A DNA stretch of 64,000 nucleotides from Gordionus sp. m RMFG-2023 (Eukaryota; Nematomorpha; Gordioida; Chordodea; Parachordodidae). Below the pieces are notes generated by a model. The model searched no databases, was not told the DNA's origin, and saw only the letters and a list, made by a program, of their open reading frames with translations. Made by a program: the position numbers and the translations under genes. Location of the stretch: contig NC_088779.1 of assembly GCF_954871325.1 (NCBI RefSeq), positions 15,068,846-15,132,845 of the forward strand. The letters are read 5' to 3'. Numbering within the stretch: the first letter of the stretch is position 1; each line of letters starts with the position of its first letter. This document shows positions 43,628-61,623 of this stretch, one piece after another.

Positions 43628-44360
43628 TTTAAATATAAAAATTAGTCCCTTTTATGGGGAAAATAAAAGCTCAATAATTGGGGATAAAACCTACCCTCCC
43701 CCCTATACTTTTCCGAACTCAAATTATAACTTTGGATTCAGGGCGATCTCCTGGACCTTAATATCTAATTTATATTTATTGAACACCTTATTAAGGAATC
43801 CAAAAGTATGAACTACCTATGATTAAAAGAAAACACAAAAACCATATGTTTTACTTTTAATGTGATTAAATCAAACAAAAGAGAGACATAAAAAAAACTT
43901 TATTTAATTTTTATGTACTTAAGGCAAAACAAAAGAGGGATAAAGAAAACTATTTTTAATTGATGTGTACTTAAGGATAAGCAAAAGAAGGATAAAAAAG
44001 CTATATTATATCAGTAAATATTCAAATAAAGTAACCCATGATCGGAAAAAAAAAATAAAATAAAATATGGAATAACATATTTAACATTTTGAAACATCAA
44101 AATACAGTCCTACATATATTTTTTTTAAAAACTTTATCACAAATTTTTTTTAAGCATAACAAACGAAAATCGCGAATCCTTATTTCCTAAACAAAAACTT
44201 CAACTGGAAATTTTTAAACACAATTATACTTGTTTTTTGGGTACATTTTCATTATTAAATTAAGCTCTTTTTAGAGCCTTCGATACTATTTATACATATT
44301 TTTATTTAGTAATTTTATATATTTTTACATATTTTTATATAGTTGTTTGAATATTTTAGT
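43628..44360. other. Intergenic stretch
   Basis: AT-rich. A repeated AGAGRGACATAAAAAA / AAAGARGGATAAAA pattern at 43870-44000 is the only structure noticed. No gene. Confidence 0.45.
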
Positions 44361-44368
44361 GTTTTATC

Positions 44369-47244
44369 CAGGGATTCGAACCGAACCCGAACCCGGAGAA
44401 GTGAACCCGGGTTTTTAGAAAAAAACTCTGAACCCGAACCGAACCTGAACCCCATTTATAAAATTTTCAAAACCCCGAACCGAACCCAAGAATTTTATTT
44501 GAACCCGGGTTCAACCGGGTTCAGTGTATTATTTAAAATCATATATTAATATATGTAAATACAAATATTATATTTTCAAATTTCCAATTAAATGAAGTGT
44601 TAATAAATTTTAAGCAACTTAATTCATTTATGCCATTTTTAAATTTATTCTCGATTCCTATTGGAGTGTTAAAAAATTTTAAACAATTGAATTAATTTAC
44701 GCCATTTATTTTTAAATTTTTATCTTATTATTCTTAAAGATTATTAATTAGAAGAAAATGGTTAACAAATCAAAGTAAAAATTATTATATTGTTAATTTA
44801 AAAAATTCTAAACATCTAACTTAAAAATTGTTAAATGTAGGGCAGTTTTTGTGAACTTATTAAAATGATTTTAAAATTTATATATGCTAATCATTTATTT
44901 TTGGTTCAGTTTAATTTTTACAAGATATTAATGAAGTGCATATTGTAAATGAAATTAAATTTATAAATATCTCTTTTTTAATTCTGAAATCATTGCTATT
45001 TAAAAAAATTGTTCTCTTTTTATAGATTTAAGATTAAAGATAAAGTCATATTTGATAATCATTTTACCCTTAATACAATAGAAAAAAAATCAATATGTTC
45101 ATATTGCAAAGTAAAAATGTCTGGTAATCACTTGTCAAATTTAGAAAGACACCTGGAAAGAAATCACAACAATGAATATTTAAATTATTTAAATGAAAAA
45201 ACCAAATATCAGGAATTGTTATTGGCAAAAAAACCTAAAATTAATATAGAAACCTTTTTTCCAAAAAAGCATATAAGTATAAATATATCATCTAATGATT
45301 TGATGAGTTCTATACTAGAACTTGTTACTGTAAATGGCCGGCCTTTATCAATTATTGAAGATTCGGGATTTCAAAGAATTATAAATCCACTCCTATCTGG
45401 GCTCAATTTAGTTATAAACAAAGAAAATTTATCCAGAACTATTAATAAAACAGCCCAATCAATTAGAGACAAAATATCGAGAGAGGTAGAAGGAAAATTA
45501 ATAAGTTTAAAAGTTGATGCAGTTCGACTAGATAGGTCAATTCTTGGTGTAAATATTCAATTTATATCAAAGTCCATTATAAATTTGAGGACTCTTGGAA
45601 TTGTAGAGCTGAAAGAGAGATGTACAGGAGAATATAAGAGAATATATTAAAAACTTTACTAAAATTTAAAATTAATATTGAACAAATATACACAATTACT
45701 TCTGATAATGGTTGTAATTTTTTAAGAGCTATAAAGCTCCTGCAACCTGAAACTGATTATGATATAAGGAGTGAATCAGCAGATGAGGAAAATATGGATG
45801 TAAATGTATATAAATATGATATTGATGATATACAAAATACTTTTTTATCAACTATTATATCATATCCGATTTATAGTGTACGGTGTGCAGCTCATACACT
45901 TCAGCTGGCACTTCAAGATGCTATAAAATTATCACCTATTATGGAAACCATTGCAAAAGCTAGGAGCCTAAATTTAAAATTAAGACATCCCACTTACCAA
46001 AAGTTATTAAAAAATATGAAACTCCCTAAGCCTGTGTTAAGCTGCCACAGATGGCATTCAACCCATGATATGTTAGAAAGGCTGATTTTACTAAAACCCA
46101 ATATCGAAGATTTTTTTACAGAGCAATCTGATTATTTATTGACTGAAGATTGGAAAGAGATAATAACGATTGTTGAAATTTTAAAACCGCTAAAAATCGC
46201 AACCAAACAATTCCAATCTGAACAGTTAACACTGACAGATTTTTATGCAGCATGGTTAAGATGCTGCATCGAACTGGAAAAAAATCCAAACCATTTTGCT
46301 CAATTACTATATTCTTGTCTTAAGAACAGAGAAGAAAGGTTTATAAAGAACGAAATTCTCTTAGCTGCCATATACCTGGACCCAAGAATTAAAAGCTTAG
46401 TAAATTAATTATTTTAGATTTATATTAAAATTGTTATTTTATGAAATATTTAAATATAAACAATAATCCTTAAATATTACAGGTATTACTTAGTGATGAT
46501 GATAAGATTTGTGCGAAAAAACATCTTGTCAATTTATGGAGACGAATTAAAAGCTTAACAACGCCGATTTTATCTGATGATATTAGTTCCGATGAAGTTA
46601 TTGAACAAGAAGAGGATTTAGAGAAATTGATACAACTTAAAGAAAGGCAGGAGAAAATACTTAAAAGAGGGCCAACGATTGCTGAGAAAAGTATTGGAAC
46701 AATAATTACTGGATTTAGCGATTATAAAAGATTAGATAAGAAGGAAAATATTTTGCATTTTTGGGCCCTGAATTATATATTTTATCTAAAATCTTATTTG
46801 CTGTTCCTGCAACCCAAGGTAATTTTTCATATTTTCACATATAAATACATTTAACATAGGTTGGCGTTGAAAGATCTTTTTCACATTTGAAATTCATTCT
46901 TTCACCACATAGATCGAGGATGAGTAAACAACTCTTGGAAGATATTATGCTAATATGTCTAAATAAAATTTTTAAAATTGATACATGACTATATGCTTTG
47001 TATTTTTAACTATATTTGCCTATAAATAAAATAAAAAATTTATTTTTTATATCAAATTTATGTCTAGTTTTTTATTATGATTTAAATATAGAATTTTTTT
47101 TATCAACTCAAAAATTCTTGAACCCAACCGAACCCGAACCAAACCCGGGTTCAAAAATATTTCCCTGAACCCGAACCGAACCCACCTTTTTTTTTATACC
47201 CCGAACCGAACCCGGGCAAAAATTTTGTCGGGTTCGCATCCCTG
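44369..47244 (+). mobile_element. Nearly whole hAT element (CAGGGATTCG ends)
   Basis: Ends CAGGGATTCGAACCGAACC and GGGTTCGCATCCCTG with a perfect 8-bp duplication GTTTTATC (44361-44368; 47245-47252). Subterminal regions at both ends are dense in GAACCCGAACCGAACCC motifs. A plus-strand, intron-containing transposase fills the centre. It has the best preserved coding region of all DNA transposons in this window. Confidence 0.95.
45026..46988 (+). pseudogene. hAT transposase, BED finger to hATC, with introns
   Basis: An exon starting after TTTTTATAG at 45025 carries a BED zinc finger (SICSYCKVKMSGNHLSNLER HLERNHN), then TTF-free catalytic blocks (VDAVRLDRSILGVNIQF; ITSDNGCNFLRAI), the CxxH block (VRCAAHTLQLALQDAI) and RW-type SCHRWHSTHDMLERL. 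Two introns fit GT-AG rules and frame: 46400-46482, joining IKSL to VLLSDDDK, and 46819-46859, joining LLFLQPK to VGVERSFSHLKFILSPHRSR of the hATC domain. Translation ends at 46988. One frame change near 45640 is the only break I see; the first coding exon with the ATG is not identified. Confidence 0.88.
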
Positions 47245-48019
47245 GTTTTATCATTTTTTTAAAATTATACCAATCAATATCAGAGACCTGCAGAGGTACC
47301 ATTTGCACGGCCCGGCCCGGTTTTAAATTTTTAGGCCCGGCCCGGATTTAAAAATTTCAGGCCCGGCTCGGAATTTTTAAAAATGACCTGGTATATACAA
47401 AAATTCACCTATGAGGTATTTTACCATATTTTTCAGCGAGTATTATCGCTTATTATTTAAAAAATGCATGTAAAAAGCTAATATTTTGAGAATATTATAT
47501 TGAATTTATAAAAATTATAAAACAGTTATTTATAAAAATGGATATTTTGAGCATACTATATTTTATATTGCATTTATAAAAATAAAACTAATATTCATAA
47601 AAATGGTAATAATATTTGTCATATACTATATTTTATATTACATTTAAAAAAAATAAAACTAATATTTAATTTATAAAAATGGAAAATATTTTGAGAATAT
47701 AATATATTGTATTTAACAGAGTTGTTAAACGCTATTTTTAAAAGTAGCGCGCTACCGTAATAGCTATTTGTCAAAAAAAGTAGCGCGCTACCGCTTTCGC
47801 TATTTGTGAAAAAAAGTAGCGCGCTATTAGCTACTTTTTCAAAATAGCTTTAGCTACTTTTTATAAAAAAAAATTTAGAAACAAATGAAACAAATTTTTT
47901 TAATTTTTTTTTTGCTTATAATGTAAATGTATAATAAATAATATATAAAAATCAACATTTATAAATATAAAAATATAGTTAGTTTAGATTATAAAAAAAT
48001 AAGCAATATAAATAAATAT

Positions 48020-50060
48020 TTATTTTAATTTGTTGCATTTTAATAATAATATCATTTCAATATTATCATCCCCAAGTCTAGAACGACGATCAGAAAGTAT
48101 AAGCTTTGCTTTACTAAATAATCTCTCGACACTAGCACTTGAGGGCAAGGGGGTATTAAATTTTATATATAAATTTTTAATATATGAAAAATTATCAAAA
48201 ATATTCATTTCAATATTTTTTGTTTGAAAAAAAAGATCAATTGGATTTTCTATTAAATCATCTTTAATTTCAAAAAAATTATTTGAGGATATCTTCGTGG
48301 TAGATACTCGGCAATCTATGTTTGTTGGAGTAAGATTATTCAGCTTAGCCATTAGCCTATCGCGTTGATGTTTTTATCCATATACTCCTAATATAAGCTA
48401 TATTTAAAACAACACAGAAAATAACCTGCAAATTCTAATAAATCATTTGATTTAATTTTTTTTCTTATTTGCACATTTTTAACTTCAAATAAATATACTA
48501 CTCTCCCTTCCCTGTTTAAGCTATTAAAGGGCAAAAATTAATATTATTAATCCCTGGTTATTATGATTAATTCATCAATAAATATTTTATTAATTATTGC
48601 AAATATTCATTCTTATATGTGTATGCTATGTTCTTCACAAATAAATAATGAAAACTGTATTTTATAAACTATTCTAATTTAATTGGTAATGATAATTTAA
48701 AAGTATCTTGTATTTAAGTTACTCTAATTTAGTAAAAGATACAAGAATCTTTTATCTTGTATCTTTTTGATTATTTGAAAAAGATACTAGTATCGTGTCT
48801 AAGATTCATTTTTTTAAAAGAATCTGTATCTGTATCTAGATTCTTTTTCTGGAGGACCTGCCCAACTCTGTCAATAACCATATCTTATTAAATGTTAGAT
48901 ACTTTACAATAAAAATTAATGAAATAATCCACCTCTGTTTTATATTTTATTAGTTAATTTCACTAATTTTATTTATAATTTGATATAAATTATGATAATC
49001 ATAATATTACTAAAATATGTGTGTATTTAGTTAATAAAAATTCTGTAAATAATGTGAAATATTAAAATACTAAATATTTTATAGATTAAATAATAACCAT
49101 TCCATTCTGATAAAAATCATAACTTAAAATAAATATTATAAATAAATTTGTGATATAACCTAAATGCCTTCAGGTAGTTAGACCCATATCAGTAACCATC
49201 TTGCAAACTTTATTATGAATCCTAAAATACTTGTGGATGTCAATAATTTTATTTGCAAGTACGTCATATGTCTGGCATCCTATAATCCTTTTAAGGGCTA
49301 AGGATACAGATCTTCTTTTTAAAGTCCTAGGGTCTAACCAATGGCCTGTGATTCCCAAATAAGCTCTAAAAATATTTAATCAGATCAATTTGTAAATATA
49401 AATAAGTTTTTACCTTCTGTTATGTGTCCAACTATCTGCCGTGGTACATACATAAGGTATATCTGATAACTCTACTATTAGAGCATCTTTCATCACTTTG
49501 AAGTTGTCGGCTATTTTATTCATAAGTGTCTGGCGACATAAAACTGTTGTGCCAGGGAATAAAGTTTTAATCATCATAGTAAATGATGGATTATCAACCA
49601 AGGACAATGGCTGAATTGTGTCAATAATAAAATCAACAATTACTTTATCAGCCAATTTTTGTGAAATATTGGCATGTTTATTATCAGTTAATTTGGTTTG
49701 GATAGTATTTGTCTTTTTGAATGAAGATTCTCCTATACCAAAATTTTTTATATGTTTCTCTATTTCCTTATAGCAATTGGCGTGAACAGTCTAATAAAAT
49801 AAATAATATTATAATTTAAAAATAACAATTTACCTTTAGGTGTTTCTTCAGGTTATAGCTACTCGATTGATTTGATGATATATTTTTTTTACATTTTAAG
49901 CACATGAATTTGAATCCAGATTTTGTTTTAATATTTATTTAAAAAATTTTTTCAAATTTAGGGAATGGAAAAACGTTATTAGAGCTATTAAGTACATTTT
50001 CTTCCATTGAATCTTCCATATCTGAATCACTTTCAAGGATTTGGATATCCATGGACGATG
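48020..50060 (-). pseudogene. hAT transposase remnants (family 1, copy 3)
   Basis: High to low coordinates: BED region (CLKCKK near 49890), ADKVIVDFIIDTIQPLSLVD then PYVCTTADSWTHNRR (49655-49410), GHWLDPRTLKRRSVSLALKR with DVLANKIIDIHK (49358-49170), and finally LYIKFNTPLPSSASVERLFS followed by KAKLILSDRRSRLGDDNIEM (48200-48020), the hATC end. The central CxxH/RW part is missing. Together with copies 1 and 2 this shows the full set of family domains, distributed over three defective copies. Confidence 0.85.
48360..48868. mobile_element. Foreign hAT fragment inside copy 3
   Basis: Ends at 48868 with GGAGGACCTGCCCAACTCTG, i.e. an inverted CAGAGTTGGGCAGG terminus, preceded by clustered AAGATACAAG/TATCTTGTATC motifs (48710-48840). 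The following base onward (TCAATAACCATATC) matches copy 1 again. The left border is not resolved. A similar terminus lies at about 36430-36488. Confidence 0.55.
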
Positions 50061-50665
50061 CCATTTTAGATTATTAACACAGATTGAAAATATAAATTAA
50101 AAATTGAAAACATATTTAAATTTCAAAATTAAATAATAAATTATAAAAATTATAATTAATTATGATATTATATTTAAATTTTCATGTTTATACTTACATT
50201 CATTATATTTTTAAAAGTAGCGAAGTAGCGCGCTACTTAGCTACTTTTAAAAAAAGTAGCGCGCTAAAAAATTAAATAATTTTAAAAAAGTAGTGGCTAT
50301 TAGCTATAGCTACCAAAAAAGATAGCGCGCTAAGTAGCGCGCTACAAGTAGCGCGCTACTTTAACAACTCTGATTTAATTTACTATTTAATTTATAAAAT
50401 AAAAATAAATCGCTATAATAAATAGTATTTTGAAAATATAATCTAATTGCACAATATTAATATAATTTATTTTATAATATAAATTTTTAACAAAAGAAGA
50501 TAATTGTATTATATAATATTGTAAAAAAAAATAATGAAAAATGTTGGATTAAAAACTTTCATGACTCAAGGTAAATATAATAAGTGCAATAAATATTTGA
50601 CAGTTTGCAAATTAAAAAACCAGCATGATTGACGAAACCCTATACTCAAGAAAGATATTAAAAAT

Positions 50666-51056
50666 TCACAAATTATCATGAAGAAAGAGAAGCATATCTA
50701 CCTTTTCAGGTTGAAGATTACTTCTTCTTTCTTCAAGAATTCTCCCAGTAGTGGAAAAATTCCGCTCACAGCTTGCACTTAAAGCAGGAATTGCCAATTT
50801 TGCTAAAATTGGAAATTCGCTTTGATGAGCCGCCCACCACTCTAACAAATTATCCACCTTAAATGTTTTATCTATTATTTATGTAATTATAATATTCATC
50901 ATCGGGTATTGACATATTACCAGAATTACCATCGCCCCATTTGTCATAAAACGATTCAGTTTGATTAACAACAGTCGTAATTTGACTGGTCGATGGTATT
51001 TCATTTACTTCCTGAGCCTCTTGTTTAATATAATCTTTTATATAGTTTTCCGTCAT
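50666..51056 (-). pseudogene. hAT family 2 transposase, C-terminal part
   Basis: Minus strand: an acidic upstream piece (51056-50868: EVNEIPSTSQITTVVNQTES, YDKWGDGNSGN) followed by LLEWWAAHQSEFPILAKLA, IPALSASCERNFSTTGRILE and RRSNLQPEKVDMLLFLHDN, a textbook hATC domain (L.WW….FP.L..LA…L.IPA.S…ER.FS..G). N-terminal and catalytic parts are absent. Similar to the domain at 14860-15058. Confidence 0.88.
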
Positions 51057-51731
51057 TTTGCGATCTGTCCCTGACTACATACGTAATTGCTTGAATTTGG
51101 GACAGAGAAAAAGAGAAATAAAATGATACTTGTGTAAAACAAATTTTTCAATTAAAAAATGCTTTATATTAAGTAAAATCAATTACAAACTTTAAGAAGT
51201 GATAATCCTTTATTTGATTGTTTTGGTAAAATATATTCTAAAAATTTAGATATGAATTATAAAAAAATATATTAATAATACTTGAATATTGGGGCTTATT
51301 TAAGATATTCCTTTATTTGATTGTTTTGGTAAAATATGTTGTAAAAATTTAGATATGAATTATAAAAAAATATATTAATACTTTTAATAAATTTGCAGGA
51401 AATTAATAATTAGATCGATCTGCGGGTTGTTAGGTAGTGTTAACCATCACCCAATATTATATTAATCATAACTATAATATAATATAATCTTCATTAACTC
51501 ATAATGTAAAAATTTTTATAAAAAATATTAAGGCCCGGCCCGGGTTTAACAATCTTAAGCCCGGCCCGGATATATTTAAAAAAAAATTTTTTAAGCCCGG
51601 CCCGGATATGTTTAAAAAATTTTTTTTAGGCCCAGCCCGGCCCGGCCCGGCCCGGGTATATTTAAAAAATTTAAAATACGGCCCTGCCCGGGCCGGGCTT
51701 AGGGCCGGGCCTGCAGGTCTCTGATCAATAT

Positions 51732-52260
51732 TATCAAAATTAAATTTTAAAATTATTTTAAAAAAAATTTATGAAGTAGTTTCATTTAGTTTTTCTCTTT
51801 TCTGACTGGTTTATGATATAGTTGAAATTTCAAAATCATATAATTTAATTTTTTTGTTTTTGAATTAGTTTTATTTTTATATATTTTTAAGAAATAAAAG
51901 AAAATAATAATAATTATTAATTCTTATTTATGATTAATATTTATCATTATTGATTATACATAAATAGACTAAATTACTCTAGTCTATTAAGTTGACTTAG
52001 ATGATAAAAATTATATCTATTTACATTTTTCCAATTGTATCGATATCTAGATAGGTTTTTAGCCGATGTACCTGTATCTAGATCCATTTTTAGGTGATGT
52101 TTATATCTAGAGCTATTTTAAAAATATCTTTAACAACTCTAATAATTAGGATATACAATAATTTTTGCACATTTTTTTAAAATGTTATCTTTATCTTTAT
52201 GTAATCGTAACTATTATTTTTTAATTGAAATTACTAAAATATATTTAATATTATCCCTTT
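51732..52260. other. Upstream region of the channel gene
   Basis: AT-rich. CTAGATA/GATATCTAGATAGG-type repeats at 52040-52110 and TTTAACAACTCTAATAATTA at 52130-52150, the latter like a hAT family 1 terminus, suggest an old MITE. No promoter element can be supported, and a first noncoding or short coding exon might lie here or further upstream. Confidence 0.4.
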
Positions 52261-59546
<7,286 letters not shown>

Positions 59547-60187
59547 GTTACAATACTATACTAATTACATATATAAAAATCTTACAACTTGTGTATTATA
59601 TTAAATTTACAAAATAAAATTAACATAGTTCCCACCCACCATTTATTACCTTAATAACAAATTTAAAAAAAATTATATTTAATATCTAAAAGTATATTCT
59701 TTTATAATTACGATTCTTTATAAAGAAATATCGTTTTAAAATGATTAGTTTAACATAAAAATCTTACATTATAAAGGTGCAAGTTAAAAAGAAAGCACTA
59801 AAATTTTTAGATCCAATAAAATTTACTATTTAAAAAGTTAGCGACATTTCGGATAAAGATTGGAATGCTTTATCTAATAATTAATTTAAATTAAATAATA
59901 TTCGCAGTCAAAGTTTAAACTTCAACTTTGTTTGCATTTATAGAGCAAAAGGAATTTAATAATAATTAAAAAAAATAGCAGTGATTTTAACTAGTGTCGC
60001 ACCTATCCACAATTCTTCACCGATCCGATTTATTTTAAACGGAACCGATATTTATATTGATTTGTTATCCATTATTTTATATGATATAAGGTAATGGGAT
60101 AATAAAAATTTGTGTGCAAATTTTTTTAAAGTTTTTTAATCAAAATATTTACTTATCCCGGCTCTTAAAAGTTAAAAAAAAGTCTAA
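59547..60187. other. NALCN intron 8, first part
   Basis: AT-rich; at 59995-60065 a solitary hAT end (AGTGTCGCACCTATCCAC, CACCGATCCGATTTATT, GGAACCGATATTTATATTGA) related to the remnant at 16955. No exon recognised. Confidence 0.5.
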
Positions 60188-61398
60188 GGCTGTATCCTAG
60201 GTTAGCTTAATACTTAATAACAGGTTATTTAGCCAGCTTTTAAATATCGGCTAAATAGCCAAAAACGTAAGAGATTAAGATTAAGTAAGAAAAAATTAAG
60301 ATTTTAAGCATGCCACTCATGTAATTTTCTATAACAATTGTACATATCAGTTTAGATTATATTTATATGAGCAAACTTGCAAATATACCGTAGAAGAGAA
60401 ATAGCAACTCTTTCTTGATTGCATTAAATATCTTATAGAGATATATGTTGCATGAATGATGCAATCATATAGAATATAATTAAAATTTTAAATGTCCATC
60501 CTCATATATTTATAGAATTGTGTCATCATTTAATAATTCCTTAAATGAATTTTGAAACCATTTTTATCATTGCGATTCTAAATCTAATATATTTTTTCTT
60601 TATTTGGGATATTTCTTAATCAGCACAGATGATTTCCTCTACTTTACGTTATAAAGAAATGCGTCTCTGAGAGAGAGAAAGAAATTGTTAAAAAAATTGT
60701 TAAAAAAATTTACATATAAAGCTCACTATAAAATTGCAGGTAAAATTTTAATATGGGATATCTTATAAATGAAATATATTTAATAAGAAACTTGAAAAGT
60801 AACAAGTAATTCGGTCGTTATATTTAAAAAAAATGTCTCCTTATTGTGTCTTTCTGCATTTTATCAAATTCAACAACACTAATTAAATTTTAAAAAATTA
60901 TACAGATCCCATATTATTATAAAATTTTGTATCTTTTAAAATAAATGTGGAAAAATTTTATCTTGCAAAGTATGAACTCTAAACCTCGGATTGCTAGGCA
61001 GACCATAACAGTACTGGGCTAGGGAGTTATTGGAATACAATGTTTTATATTATAAGTTAATCAAATGAGATTGGTTGCTTACTTATTATATCACGATGTT
61101 TAGGTTTATTTATGCTTAGAAATTAAATTTAATACAAAAATATTTATATGCTGTATATATTTCATATTACTAATCAGAGTAGCATCTTTATTCTATAATT
61201 ATTATCTATTTTCTCTCTATTTAGATCTAAAATCAATTAAGACACATACAAAAAAATTGACATATTATGGCTTTTAAGTATACTTAAAAAAACGAACTTG
61301 TTCCTACTTAAAATAAGCCAAGTGCCTCGTTCAAATATTTTTTAGCCTGTACTAAAAGGGAATTAAGTATCCAAATTAAGCCGACCTAGGATACAGCC
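60188..61398. mobile_element. 1.2-kb element with short inverted ends
   Basis: GGCTGTATCCTAGGTTAGC (60188) and GCCGACCTAGGATACAGCC (ending 61398) are near-perfect inverted termini, flanked by TAA and TCA, so a 3-bp target of the PIF/Harbinger kind is possible but unproven. The interior is AT-rich without a transposase, so it is non-autonomous. A related terminus, AAGGCTGTGTCCTAAA, occurs alone at 31729. Confidence 0.65.
60966..61026 (-). repeat. tRNA-like sequence, probable SINE remnant
   Basis: On the minus strand TAGCCCAGTACTGTTATGG is followed by TCTGCCTAGCAATCCGAGG and TTTAGAGTTCATA, spaced like a Pol III A box (TRGCNNAGT..), anticodon arm and B box (GGTTCRANTC). The B box is diverged (GGTTTAGAGTTC) and no full cloverleaf closes, so it is a tRNA-derived relic, not a gene. 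Confidence 0.4.
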
Positions 61399-61623
61399 TC
61401 AAAGCTTTAAAATTCTAAAAATAGTCTTTAAATTTGTAAAAAGGTTTTCATTTATAAGATATATAGTAAAGAAAGTCTTATATTAAGTTATAACCCTTAG
61501 AGAAATATTATACATATAGTTCCATATTATTTATTTTAATGATGATCAAAATTTTCACTTTTTAATTTTAGCCTTAATGCAAATAATAAGTATAAATTTA
61601 TATGCTAGTACACTATATATATA

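Larger units (their letters stand above)
47717..50372 (-). mobile_element. hAT family 1, copy 3 (nested in family 2)
   Basis: Ends CAGAGTTGTTAAACGC / TTTAACAACTCTG; AGTAGCGCGCTA motifs are multiplied at both ends (an extra block at 47775-47800 and 50336-50360). Flanks share only ATTTAA, so the 8-bp duplication is not clear here. The minus strand keeps hATC (48020-48200), the DDE blocks (49170-49655) and the BED region (about 49850-50060), but the middle segment present in copy 1 (28105-28536) is replaced by unrelated sequence at about 48360-48870. Confidence 0.9.
47281..51723 (-). mobile_element. hAT family 2 (CAGAGACCTGCAG ends, GGCCCGG-rich)
   Basis: Ends CAGAGACCTGCAG and CTGCAGGTCTCTG with a perfect 8-bp duplication ATCAATAT (47273-47280; 51724-51731). 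Subterminal GGCCCGGCCCGG tracts lie at both sides (47310-47370; 51530-51710). It carries a minus-strand hATC remnant and was itself the target of hAT family 1 copy 3. Without that insertion it would be about 1.8 kb. Pieces of the same family occur at 13683-15713, 20600-20735 and 27721-30523. Confidence 0.93.

Noticed and set aside
59762-60000. Search for NALCN exon 9 downstream of exon 8
   Set aside because: No frame between 59547 and 64000 resembles domain II S2-S4 (TVLFDLEALLKIWCLG-like); the following exons are outside the window or lost.
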